The notes: a model not told the origin generated them from the sequence alone. Shown: positions 1 through 5,812, counted from the stretch's first letter. The stretch is 20,556 nucleotides of DNA from an uncultured Clostridia bacterium (GCA_945933905.1 CAMEQX010000003.1:1-20556); one strand, 5' to 3'. Numbers and translations: made by a program.

Positions 1-39
1 GACACCGCCCTTGTTGTTGTAAAGTGCGATTGAAATCAT
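1..39 (-). CDS. ParA/MinD-type partition ATPase, N-terminal fragment (runs off the left edge)
   Basis: Only 13 codons are in the window. They read MISIALYNNKGGV, the start of a deviant Walker A motif (KGGVGKT) typical of ParA/Soj/MinD ATPases, which segregate plasmids and some integrative elements. The start ATG is preceded by AGAAAGAGGG at a normal distance, the same ribosome binding site style used by the other genes of this element. An 18-bp palindrome lies 21 bp upstream of the start. A partition ATPase would fit a plasmid-like or integrative conjugative element extending leftwards. The family call rests on one short motif, so it is probable rather than certain. Confidence 0.6.
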   Translation of the reverse strand, partial: MISIALYNNKGGV

Positions 40-59
40 ATTTTTCCCTCTTTCTAAAT

Positions 60-77
60 TGTGCTATATGTAGCACA
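60..77. promoter_or_regulatory. Palindromic operator-like site 1 (before the ParA-like gene)
   Basis: Perfect 18-bp palindrome TGTGCTATATGTAGCACA with 7-bp arms, 21 bp upstream of the ParA-like start codon and just upstream of its ribosome binding site. The same site recurs across the element. No clear -35/-10 pair is seen next to it. Confidence 0.7.
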
Positions 78-93
78 TTTTCAGCCTTTCCTT

Positions 94-150
94 ATCGGAA
101 CGGAACGCGGCAGGCTGTCGCCGCGCTCAAGGCGCTACCTTTGTTCCGAT
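94..150 (-). repeat. Structured intergenic repeat, copy A
   Basis: On the gene-sense (minus) strand an outer stem ATCGGAAC/GTTCCGAT encloses AAAGGTAGC and two inner hairpins (GCGC-CTTGA-GCGC, then an imperfect GCGACAG/CTGCCGC stem). It lies just after the stop codon at 161 and before the next palindrome, so it may act as a terminator or 3'-end RNA structure. With the neighbouring palindrome it belongs to a roughly 100-bp duplication (51-150 versus 507-607), almost identical to copy B. Confidence 0.65.
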
Positions 151-160
151 TTATTGCCCG

Positions 161-493
161 TTATTCTTGTTTTAATTCAAGACTTTCCAAATCGTCGATG
201 TAATCGCCGATGTTTACCTGAAAATAAACTTGTTCGGGTACAGAAACCGTTTTATAAACTGTTTTCTCGTTTTCACCGCTGACCTTTACTATAAGCTTAT
301 ATTTAACTTTTGGAGAGCCAAATAAAACACCAAAAAGCGGCGTAACATCTTTGAATTCCTTGTCAATAACCACACCGTTATTAACCGCATTTACTATATC
401 ATCTTCAGAACGCTGTTGAACCGCAAGTCCAACAAATATGCCAATCAAGGCTAACAGACCTAAAGCTGTCACGATAAGCGAAATTTTATTCAT
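161..493 (-). CDS. Small membrane-anchored protein of unknown function
   Basis: 110 residues. The N-terminus is a single hydrophobic helix (about residues 4-25) after MNK, so this is a membrane-anchored or secreted protein. The remaining 85 residues are mostly soluble, with a possible beta-rich segment (VKYKLIVKVSGENEKTVYKTVSV) followed by an acidic tail. I recognise no family. The start ATG has AAAGAGGT at good spacing, and a palindromic site lies 23 bp upstream. It sits alone between two structured repeats, so it may be its own transcription unit. Its place between a ParA-like gene and another small membrane protein suggests an accessory role in the element, but nothing in the sequence shows which. 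Confidence 0.7.
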   Translation of the reverse strand: MNKISLIVTALGLLALIGIFVGLAVQQRSEDDIVNAVNNGVVIDKEFKDVTPLFGVLFGSPKVKYKLIVKVSGENEKTVYKTVSVPEQVYFQVNIGDYIDDLESLELKQE

Positions 494-515
494 AATTCAT
501 ACCTCTTTCTTAAAT

Positions 516-533
516 TGTGCTATATGTAGCACA
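516..533. promoter_or_regulatory. Palindromic operator-like site 2
   Basis: Same 18-bp palindrome as at 60-77 (TGTGCTATATGTAGCACA), 23 bp upstream of the start codon at 493. Upstream on the minus strand it shares the context GGCTGAAAATGTGCTA with site 1. Confidence 0.7.
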
Positions 534-550
534 TTTTCAGCCTTAACCTT

Positions 551-607
551 ATCGGAACGGAACGCGACAGGCTGTCGCCGCGCTCAAGGCGCTACCTTTG
601 TTCCGAT
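551..607 (-). repeat. Structured intergenic repeat, copy B
   Basis: Nearly identical to copy A: outer stem ATCGGAAC/GTTCCGAT, conserved AAAGGTAGC, hairpin GCGC-CTTGA-GCGC and a perfect inner hairpin GCGACAG/CTGTCGC. It starts 10 bp after the stop of the gene ending at 617 and precedes palindrome 2, the same arrangement as copy A. Confidence 0.65.
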
Positions 608-616
608 TACTAGAAA

Positions 617-904
617 TTATTCCTCGTCCGTCTTGGAACTTGAAACGTCTTTGTGATTATTCCTTGAAATAACCATATGAATAATTGTTGTTATAAGTAT
701 TATTACAAGACCGATTATCCTAAAAATGAGCGAGAGGCGGTTAGTGTGAATTACTCCGCCGGAATACAGCACATCAAAAATTATCGAGATAACTATTATA
801 AAAATCCCGCAGGTTGACCACGCTGTAAGTTGGTGAATGATTTTTTTATCCTTGCCTGTCGGTTTTTTCTCGCTGTTTGTGTTCGTTATTTTGTTAGTGT
901 TCAT
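617..904 (-). CDS. Small protein with two predicted transmembrane helices, unknown function
   Basis: 95 residues. A polar, lysine-rich N-terminus (about 1-25) is followed by two hydrophobic helices (about 28-48 and 58-80) and a short charged C-terminus (NNHKDVSSSKTDEE). The layout fits a small inner-membrane protein with both ends in the cytoplasm. No family is recognised. The start has an AAGAAAGAGGT ribosome binding site and a palindromic site 21 bp upstream. That palindrome lies in the 40-bp gap after the double-HTH gene, so this gene may have its own promoter or be read from the gene before it. Confidence 0.7.
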   Translation of the reverse strand: MNTNKITNTNSEKKPTGKDKKIIHQLTAWSTCGIFIIVISIIFDVLYSGGVIHTNRLSLIFRIIGLVIILITTIIHMVISRNNHKDVSSSKTDEE

Positions 905-924
905 ATTTGCACCTCTTTCTTGAT

Positions 925-942
925 TGTGCTACATATAGCACG
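925..942. promoter_or_regulatory. Palindromic operator-like site 3
   Basis: TGTGCTACATATAGCACG, one end base off the perfect palindrome, 21 bp upstream of the start at 904. It sits directly after the stop codon of the HTH gene; the upstream context GGCTGAAA seen at sites 1 and 2 is here formed by that gene's last codons. Confidence 0.65.
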
Positions 943-944
943 TT

Positions 945-1559
945 TCAGCCCTTATCGTCGATTTTATCAAGCAGAACCGTCAGAAGCTCGGGTGAAACAT
1001 CTGCCGGTATTTCTGCCGAGAAGTCCTTTCCTTTGAGAATGATTACACTCGGCGCGAGATTTTCTGTCGGCGGGGGAGTGCTGTCAGCATTAACCTCGCT
1101 GCCGAGGAGATAAGCTGCGGACACGCCAAAATTATGCGCTATCTCGTTTACGGTCGCGATTGTAAGCTCGATTTCTCCACTCTCATACTTCTGAACGGTT
1201 CGGAGAGCTTTTCCGAGCAATTTCGCAAAATCGGTTTGAGTAAGCCCGCGTTCTATACGCAGCGCCCTTATCCGCAAACCGATTGATTTGCCGTCTAAAC
1301 TATTGCACTCCTGCGTTTTTTCAAGACCGCAAAGCCAATCCATAGAAACATTGAATGTTTTCGCGATTTTTACGAGATTAAAAATCGCCGGTTGCATAGC
1401 GTCCGTTTCATATGCCGACAGCGTTGACTGCGGAATTTCAAGCAACGCGCTAAACTCCTTCTGATTTTTTCCGACGCTTTTGCGAACCGCGCGAATACGT
1501 TCGCCGAATTTCAGCTTCAAAACTTCAGGTCTGCGATACAATTTTTCTTTGCGATACAT
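945..1559 (-). CDS. XRE-family transcriptional regulator with two helix-turn-helix domains
   Basis: 204 residues with two consecutive XRE/Cro-CI type DNA-binding domains. The first is at about 17-79 (FGERIRAVRKSVGKNQKEF then STLSAYE) and the second at about 93-153 (IGLRIRALRIERGLTQTDFA then RTVQKYESG). Each ends in the typical 'V..DWL.G' or 'VSAAYLLG' helix. The C-terminal 50 residues are unlike the HTH parts and could serve oligomerisation or sensing. Two HTH units in one chain could bind two half-sites of a palindrome, so this is one candidate for the protein that reads the 18-bp sites; that is inference. The GAGGTG ribosome binding site lies in a 14-bp gap after the sigma4/alphaCTD gene, which implies co-transcription. 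Confidence 0.85.
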   Translation of the reverse strand: MYRKEKLYRRPEVLKLKFGERIRAVRKSVGKNQKEFSALLEIPQSTLSAYETDAMQPAIFNLVKIAKTFNVSMDWLCGLEKTQECNSLDGKSIGLRIRALRIERGLTQTDFAKLLGKALRTVQKYESGEIELTIATVNEIAHNFGVSAAYLLGSEVNADSTPPPTENLAPSVIILKGKDFSAEIPADVSPELLTVLLDKIDDKG

Positions 1560-1573
1560 TTTTCACCTCACGC

Positions 1574-2290
1574 TTACCCGATAATCACGGGCATTTTCTT
1601 CAGCACAATACGCTCATCGGGGTCTGTTTCCTCTTGGAACACAAAGCCGTTCTCGGCGAGCTTCGATATAAGGTCATCATAAGCCTGCTTGCCGAGATTT
1701 CTGATACGGCGCAGCTCCCGAAATGTCAATTTTTCCAAATCGCCGATTTTGTTGATTTTTGCACGCTTAACGCAGTTAAAGCAGCGGACAGAAAGGTCTA
1801 ATTCCTCAATATCCGTATCTTTCGTCATTATTTCGGGGTTTTCGGCGGCGGGATTTGTCTTTGTAATGCACAATTCGCGGAGATAGGCGACTGCGCTTTC
1901 AAGCTCTGCCGAACGGTGCTGCTCGATTGCGTGGTTCACTTCGTCTTGCATTGCTTTATAAATTCCGTTTTGCAGATAGTTCAAGCACTGGGGATTGCAG
2001 AGCCGTTTGAGCGCGGACGTTTGGATTTGCCGCACACGTTCTTTTGAAATCCCCAATAATTCCGCGATTTCCACAAGCGTTTTCTCATACTTAAACCGCA
2101 GAAGAATTACATCTTTCTCACGCAGCGAGAGATATGTGTGAAGAACGTATTCAACCGTTCCTCCCAAATCGCCGGGAATTCTGTATTCCCAATCATCGCC
2201 GATTTCCTCGGAAATCTCATCGATTAAGTTAAAGGGATAATCCCTGAATTCTGCGTACATTTCAAGCATATCTTCGTTTTGTTCAAACAT
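1574..2290 (-). CDS. Sigma-70 region 4 / RNA polymerase alpha-CTD fusion regulator
   Basis: 238 residues. Residues about 46-98 match sigma-70 region 4: LSLREKDVILLRFKYEKTL, then EIAELLGISKERVRQIQ, the recognition helix and its 'RVRQI' signature. Residues about 161-215 match the alpha subunit C-terminal domain, a helix-hairpin-helix fold: IEELDLSVRCFNCVKRA, INKIGDLEKLT and IRNLGKQAYDDL. Sigma regions 2 and 3 are absent, so it cannot melt a promoter as a normal sigma factor. It more likely acts as a promoter-binding adaptor or activator that mimics polymerase contacts. It sits 15 bp after the upstream membrane-protein gene and 14 bp before the XRE gene, with the strong ribosome binding site GAGGAGGT. 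The domain calls are firm; the role is inferred. Confidence 0.8.
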   Translation of the reverse strand: MFEQNEDMLEMYAEFRDYPFNLIDEISEEIGDDWEYRIPGDLGGTVEYVLHTYLSLREKDVILLRFKYEKTLVEIAELLGISKERVRQIQTSALKRLCNPQCLNYLQNGIYKAMQDEVNHAIEQHRSAELESAVAYLRELCITKTNPAAENPEIMTKDTDIEELDLSVRCFNCVKRAKINKIGDLEKLTFRELRRIRNLGKQAYDDLISKLAENGFVFQEETDPDERIVLKKMPVIIG

Positions 2291-2305
2291 AATTTACCTC
2301 CTCTT

Positions 2306-3103
2306 TCATTTAAATAACAGCGGGTCAACACAGATGACTTGCTCGTATGTTTCGTCATAAATCATAAAAACATTATGTTCATCTTCGGTGATTGCTTTAA
2401 AAACCTCACTATCTACACAGTGCAGGGGGCGAAATATTCTGTAATATATGCTCTGGCGATATTTCAGTTTTTTCCAAGTCGTCTTTGTGTCTGCCCCGGA
2501 CGGACATACAAACAGACCTTGCGCCACATCGGTCTCACATATTGTTTCTGCTAAATGGAGAAGTTCGTTGCATCTTGGCGCGGCGTCTATATCGTATGGC
2601 GATATGCGGATAGATAGGTACATTGCAAGGCAGGCGAGTGCAAATAATCCAATTCCTATACTCATAAACAACCACTGTGAGAGACAAAGCATTGCTATTG
2701 CGACAAGAAAAGATAACAACGCTGCACACAACGCCACGAGGAGACCGGTTTCGCATTTATGACTCTTTTGGATAGAAGGCATCAGCTGCTCTTTTATTTT
2801 TTGGTATATAGACCTCTCCTGTTCCGTAGGGATTTGAAACACCTCTGCTAAATGCTCCTGACGCCCATTTCGCGCAAGTTGGGAATACGAAGGGAAAGAA
2901 CCCTGCTCTGTAACTTCGGTATCGGAAGCCGCTTCAATGATTTTAGGCAGCTGCTTTTCGTCCACAACTTCAATTTTGAGTGTTTCGGGCTTGCTTGCCG
3001 GTTCGGAACGCACCGGCTTTACGATGGTTTCTTCCTCGTCAATCAGATGTACGGGCGTAATCTCACGCATAATCGGTGTTTGCTTTTTCAATGATATTGC
3101 CAT
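2306..3103 (-). CDS. Membrane protein with long cytosolic N-terminus, unknown function
   Basis: 265 residues. The first 115 are polar and proline/glutamate-rich, probably partly disordered. Two adjacent hydrophobic helices follow (about 120-142 and 146-168, with the segment LLVALCAALLSFLVAIAML recognisable). The C-terminal 95 residues are soluble, with several cysteines and a beta-like end (NVFMIYDETYEQVICVD). I recognise no family. It has the same layout as the gene at 3200-3934 (soluble part, paired helices, soluble tail), but I see no clear sequence similarity. It is the first gene of an apparent operon with the sigma4/alphaCTD and XRE regulators. A palindromic site lies 24 bp upstream. 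A membrane partner that sequesters the downstream regulators is possible, but nothing shown proves it. Confidence 0.65.
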   Translation of the reverse strand: MAISLKKQTPIMREITPVHLIDEEETIVKPVRSEPASKPETLKIEVVDEKQLPKIIEAASDTEVTEQGSFPSYSQLARNGRQEHLAEVFQIPTEQERSIYQKIKEQLMPSIQKSHKCETGLLVALCAALLSFLVAIAMLCLSQWLFMSIGIGLFALACLAMYLSIRISPYDIDAAPRCNELLHLAETICETDVAQGLFVCPSGADTKTTWKKLKYRQSIYYRIFRPLHCVDSEVFKAITEDEHNVFMIYDETYEQVICVDPLLFK

Positions 3104-3126
3104 AAATTTACCTCTTTCTTAAACGT

Positions 3127-3144
3127 TGTGCTACATATAGCACA
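3127..3144. promoter_or_regulatory. Palindromic operator-like site 4
   Basis: Perfect palindrome TGTGCTACATATAGCACA, 24 bp upstream of the start at 3103. A second, weaker copy begins 3 bp further on, making this the only doubled site. It stands before the operon that encodes the two regulators. Confidence 0.7.
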
Positions 3145-3147
3145 AAA

Positions 3148-3165
3148 TGTACTATATGCAGCACG
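3148..3165. promoter_or_regulatory. Degenerate palindromic site 4b
   Basis: TGTACTATATGCAGCACG keeps the arm pattern with mismatches at three positions. It is spaced 21 bp centre to centre from site 4, two helical turns, which would place two bound proteins on the same DNA face. Cooperative binding is inferred. Confidence 0.5.
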
Positions 3166-3199
3166 ATAATTTACCTGTCTGAAAAGAAAAATCAGCGGG

Positions 3200-3934
3200 T
3201 TAAGCTGTTTCTTTTTCTTCGATGATTTTGCAGAGCTTCGACATTTTTTCACGCAGCGTTTTGGCATCGCTTGTTTCTTCGTAATCGTGTTTGAAGTATT
3301 TTATTGCAAGCGCGATACCAAAGCCAATAGCTATTGCAATGCAAATGCCGAACGGAATAAACCATTGCCAAGCTAAAGCACACGAAAAAACAAGGCAGGG
3401 TATTGAAATGGACAACGCAATGACAATTATGCATTTCAAGATATTTGAAGAGTCATAATATTTATTATCATAGATAAATCCGTGTTCGCTATAGTCGCAT
3501 TCTGCCCTATAAAGTTCTTTCATCGTTTCAGTAGTTTCGCCGTCAACCTTTTCGATAAGCTCCGACAAAGGCATTTTGCCAAAAACAAGAATTTCGTAGG
3601 TGTTTGAGTCAATATTACAAGGAACATTTCTACGAACCATTTTCCCACTTTTCTTGGTTTCTTCTTCATCGGGAAAAGCGAACTCAAGCTCGCAATTCAA
3701 AATTCGCTCGAATTGGGGTAAGGCTCTGAAGCGGGAAATGAAAAACAATGTGCCTTCGGGAATTTGCAAATTCAGACGGTGAAGCGTGATTGTTTTCGCA
3801 GCCCTTACCGGCACATTTCTTTCCGAATTAAAAACATATGACTTGTTGTCACGTTCGAGCAACTCGAACATATCGAGCTTTTCAAGCGCTTTGTAAATGA
3901 GTGTGTCGGTGTAGTTGATTTTCTGAAGTTTCAT
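3200..3934 (-). CDS. Membrane protein with paired C-terminal helices, unknown function
   Basis: 244 residues. The N-terminal 165 residues form a soluble region with mixed helices and strands. Two hydrophobic helices follow (about 166-188 and 190-213, rich in I, A, C and G). A charged cytosolic tail of about 30 residues with a helical pattern (LREKMSKLCKIIEEKE) closes the protein. No family is recognised. The start ATG has AAGAGGT at suitable spacing, with a palindromic site 19 bp upstream. It is a separate unit from the regulator operon, because sites 4/4b lie in the 96-bp gap downstream of it. The reading frame is convincing from its ribosome binding site and composition; the role is unknown. 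Confidence 0.65.
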   Translation of the reverse strand: MKLQKINYTDTLIYKALEKLDMFELLERDNKSYVFNSERNVPVRAAKTITLHRLNLQIPEGTLFFISRFRALPQFERILNCELEFAFPDEEETKKSGKMVRRNVPCNIDSNTYEILVFGKMPLSELIEKVDGETTETMKELYRAECDYSEHGFIYDNKYYDSSNILKCIIVIALSISIPCLVFSCALAWQWFIPFGICIAIAIGFGIALAIKYFKHDYEETSDAKTLREKMSKLCKIIEEKETA

Positions 3935-3952
3935 AATAATACCTCTTCTTTC

Positions 3953-3970
3953 CGTGCTATATGTAGCACA
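3953..3970. promoter_or_regulatory. Palindromic operator-like site 5
   Basis: CGTGCTATATGTAGCACA, one end base off the perfect palindrome, 19 bp upstream of the start at 3934. Confidence 0.65.
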
Positions 3971-4001
3971 ATAAAATTTTCCTCTTTCTGTACTGATATA
4001 T

Positions 4002-4061
4002 CACACGGCGGGGGCGGCGAAAGAGGTGAACCGCCCCGTTAGGAGCGACCTTTGCCGTGTG
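4002..4061 (-). repeat. Structured intergenic repeat, copy C (diverged)
   Basis: On the minus strand an outer stem CACACGGC/GCCGTGTG encloses AAAGGTCGC and a strong inner hairpin GGGGCGG/CCGCCCC. The plan matches copies A and B (outer stem, then AAAGGT-x-GC, then inner hairpin), but the outer-stem sequence is wholly different while still fully paired. This pattern supports a conserved structure. It lies after the small gene ending at 4089 and before palindrome 5. Confidence 0.55.
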
Positions 4062-4065
4062 TTGT

Positions 4066-4088
4066 TAAAGCTCCGAGGAGCGTTTAAC
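4066..4088 (-). terminator. Repeated hairpin D1 after a small gene
   Basis: On the minus strand, directly after the stop at 4089, GTTAAAC is followed by the stem GCTCC-TC-GGAGC and then TTTAAC. A near copy (D2) follows the peptide gene at 4384-4406. The poor U-tract makes termination uncertain; it may be a 3'-end stabiliser or processing element. Confidence 0.4.
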
Positions 4089-4358
4089 CTAGTTGCGCCC
4101 GATGAATTGAATAGCACTTCTCTTGACTCGAAAAACATTGTCGTAAGAGAGTGTGAGGTCAATGTAACTTTTGGTTATGCGTTTTACAGTGCCGGAAATA
4201 TAGTCGACACAATTATTGCCACTCGCAGAATTGCATATTACAACAATCTTATCACCAACATTCGTAATGTTAAGAATTTCGGTTATACATTCTGCTGACA
4301 TTGACAAAACCGGGTCTGTCGTATCGGAGATGAATAACGTTTTGTTTTCTTTTTTCAT
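4089..4358 (-). CDS. Small protein of unknown function
   Basis: 89 residues, soluble, with no signal peptide or membrane helix. The centre is beta-rich and small-domain-like (VGDKIVVICNSASG, then GTVKRITKSYIDLTL, then NVFRVKRSAIQFIG), which resembles an SH3-like or Sm-like barrel in pattern only. It has three cysteines. The start ATG follows a GAAAGGAAGAAGG-type ribosome binding site at rather long spacing. A hairpin repeat lies on each side (D1 after its stop, D2 before its leader). I do not recognise the family. The start and frame are supported mainly by position and leader. Confidence 0.55.
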   Translation of the reverse strand: MKKENKTLFISDTTDPVLSMSAECITEILNITNVGDKIVVICNSASGNNCVDYISGTVKRITKSYIDLTLSYDNVFRVKRSAIQFIGRN

Positions 4359-4383
4359 AACCTAATAACCTTCTTCCTTTCTT

Positions 4384-4406
4384 GATAAAGCTCCGATGAG
4401 CGTTTA
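4384..4406 (-). terminator. Repeated hairpin D2
   Basis: Minus-strand GGTTAAACGCTCATCGGAGCTTTAT forms the stem GCTC-ATCG-GAGC. It matches D1 at nearly every base and again lies within about 15 bp after a stop codon, here that of the 23-codon peptide. Confidence 0.4.
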
Positions 4407-4418
4407 ACCTGTTTTGTT

Positions 4419-4490
4419 CTACCAATCTTCTTTGATTTTGAAAATCAAGTAGATGATAAGGCACTTAATTGCGTTTGCAAACTTTTTCAT
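4419..4490 (-). CDS. Candidate 23-residue hydrophobic peptide
   Basis: An ATG preceded by AGAGGC opens MKKFANAIKCLIIYLIFKIK followed by EDW and TAG. The peptide has a basic start, a hydrophobic core that could span or lie on the membrane, and an amphipathic basic end, like small toxins, leader peptides or small membrane proteins. It is followed by hairpin D2, as the next gene is followed by D1, which supports it being a real unit. Palindrome 6 lies 140 bp upstream, across three hairpins. Coding status is likely but unproven for so short a frame. Confidence 0.45.
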   Translation of the reverse strand: MKKFANAIKCLIIYLIFKIKEDW

Positions 4491-4629
4491 AACTGCCTCT
4501 TTATCGAAAACCCCTTTGGAAAGGGGAGAATTATCTCGAACGCAGCGGTTAAGCTGCGCTCTTTGAGGGGAAAAATATATGTTAACCCCTTTGTATGGGA
4601 GGGGTTTGCTGCGTTATTCTTTTTTGATT
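4491..4629 (-). other. Structured leader between palindrome 6 and the 23-codon peptide
   Basis: This 139-bp stretch has no convincing gene but three hairpins in succession. On the minus strand they are AACCCCT/AGGGGTT (4584-4606), CGCAGC/GCTGCG (4541-4557) and CCCCTTT/AAAGGGG followed by TTTT (4511-4526). The last resembles a weak terminator 20 bp before the peptide start, so transcription into the peptide gene may be attenuated. The function is inferred from structure alone. Confidence 0.4.
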
Positions 4630-4647
4630 TGTGCTACATATAGCACA
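4630..4647. promoter_or_regulatory. Palindromic operator-like site 6
   Basis: Perfect palindrome TGTGCTACATATAGCACA. Unlike the other sites it is not next to a start codon; the closest downstream frame (the peptide) begins 140 bp away across a structured region. From here to the integrase end (4648-4912) I see no gene, only the cloverleaf and a terminator. Confidence 0.65.
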
Positions 4648-4788
4648 TTTTTTTCGGTAGACCCGAACGATTTTACTTTCGCTGAATGCGCCGCGATTGA
4701 AAATCGTCTGAAAAGTCACCTCGCGCACGTTTTTCCAACTATTTTATAGGGTCCATTTGAAAACGCAAAAGATGATTGTCTCCCTTTG

Positions 4789-4850
4789 TCGGAATAATCG
4801 GACTTGCACCGATGAGCGCGAACACGCTCCCGCCTAAAGCGGTACTCCGA
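4789..4850 (-). other. tRNA-like cloverleaf of unknown type
   Basis: Minus-strand sequence folds as an 8-bp acceptor-like stem (TCGGAGTA/TATTCCGA, one G-U), a hairpin CCGC-TTTAG-GCGG, a hairpin GAGCG-TGTTCG-CGCTC, and a T-arm-like ATCGG-TGCAAGT-CCGAT. The T-loop is close to the TTCRANY pattern. It is not a normal tRNA: there is no 7-base anticodon loop, the linkers are missing, and the length is only 62 nt. It lies 63 bp beyond the integrase stop, close to the element end. Confidence 0.5.
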
Positions 4851-4876
4851 AAAATTTCAAAACTGAAAAAGAAAAA

Positions 4877-4900
4877 GCAGGGAAGTGTGAGCTTCTCTGC
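4877..4900 (-). terminator. Rho-independent terminator of the integrase gene
   Basis: Minus-strand stem GCAGAGAAG-CTCACA-CTTCCCTGC is followed directly by TTTTTCTTTTT, 13 bp after the integrase stop codon. It is a strong stem with a good U-tract. Confidence 0.85.
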
Positions 4901-4912
4901 CTTTAATATATA

Positions 4913-5812
4913 TCAATGATATATCTTATCTAAATGCGATGTGTGCCGCGACGTCTGGAGTGCAAGTGTCGCCGCCATATGTAAATAACGCTGCGTTGTC
5001 TGAATGTTTGCGTGACCGAGGATTAAACGAAGCGTTTCAAGGTCGCCACCGTCTGCTATATAATATGTAGCGAACGTGTGCCGCAACAAATGTGGGTGTA
5101 ATCGCGGCATTTCGCTTTGCTTTTTCAGCCGCTTGAACATCTGCTTAATCAGATTGTCGGTACATCGACCATTATTCTCGCTAATAAAAAGAGGCTCGTT
5201 CAAGCCTGCGTTTTTGCGATATAAATTTACATAATCATTCAAAAGGGAAGTGCTCGTCATTCCCATCGGAACGATACGCTGTTTGCCACCTTTACCCTTG
5301 ACGATTAAGGACGGCTTACCGAGTTTAAGGTGAACATCACCGACGTTCAGCCGCAGCAGCTCACCGCGCCGTAGTCCGCTGTCGAGCATAAGCACAACCA
5401 TACACTTATTTCTCATTCCCGTTTTTGTTTCCGAAAAACAGGACAGCAGCGTGTTTATCTCCTCATTGTCCAAGATTTCCTGCACTTTGAAATGGGCTTT
5501 CGGGAGTTTAAGGTACTTGCTGAAATCCTCAATAAACCCGCTTTCAATGCAGTAATTGTAGAACGTTTTTACGGCGCGGAGTGCGTTCTGAACGCTAGCG
5601 TCGGAGAGCTTGTCACCGTTACGCTTCACGTTGTCCCGCAGCTGCGCCCCGTAGAGCTTGAAATTATCCAATGTGAGTAATTTCTCATCATCAGAACCAA
5701 GCCACTCAAAAAACTCCTCGAGATTGTCTTTATACCAATCTATTGTTTTTTTGGTATTGTTCCTAAATTTCTGCTCGACAAGGAATTTTTTGTAAATTTC
5801 AGAAATCATCAT
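4913..5812 (-). CDS. Tyrosine recombinase (integrase) of the mobile element
   Basis: 299 residues, usual for XerC/XerD-like phage and element integrases. An N-terminal SAM-like core-binding domain (about 1-105) precedes the catalytic domain. The catalytic set is visible: R148 in SGLRRGEL, a lysine in VKGKGGK (about 174), H241 and R244 in HPHLLRH, H267 in LGH, and nucleophile Y276 in TTQRYLH. The enzyme would cut and rejoin DNA between an element site and a chromosomal site. The likely target is next door: a tRNA-Asn 3' end begins 91 bp upstream of the start. The start ATG follows GGGGGAAAA; a second ATG is the next codon. It has its own extended -10 promoter and its own terminator, so it is expressed apart from the rest of the element. 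Confidence 0.93.
   Translation of the reverse strand: MMISEIYKKFLVEQKFRNNTKKTIDWYKDNLEEFFEWLGSDDEKLLTLDNFKLYGAQLRDNVKRNGDKLSDASVQNALRAVKTFYNYCIESGFIEDFSKYLKLPKAHFKVQEILDNEEINTLLSCFSETKTGMRNKCMVVLMLDSGLRRGELLRLNVGDVHLKLGKPSLIVKGKGGKQRIVPMGMTSTSLLNDYVNLYRKNAGLNEPLFISENNGRCTDNLIKQMFKRLKKQSEMPRLHPHLLRHTFATYYIADGGDLETLRLILGHANIQTTQRYLHMAATLALQTSRHTSHLDKIYH

Noticed and set aside
60..4647. The 18-bp palindromes as RNA hairpins in 5' untranslated regions
   Set aside because: The 4-base centre occurs in both orientations and arm substitutions are not compensated, which fits a DNA operator better.
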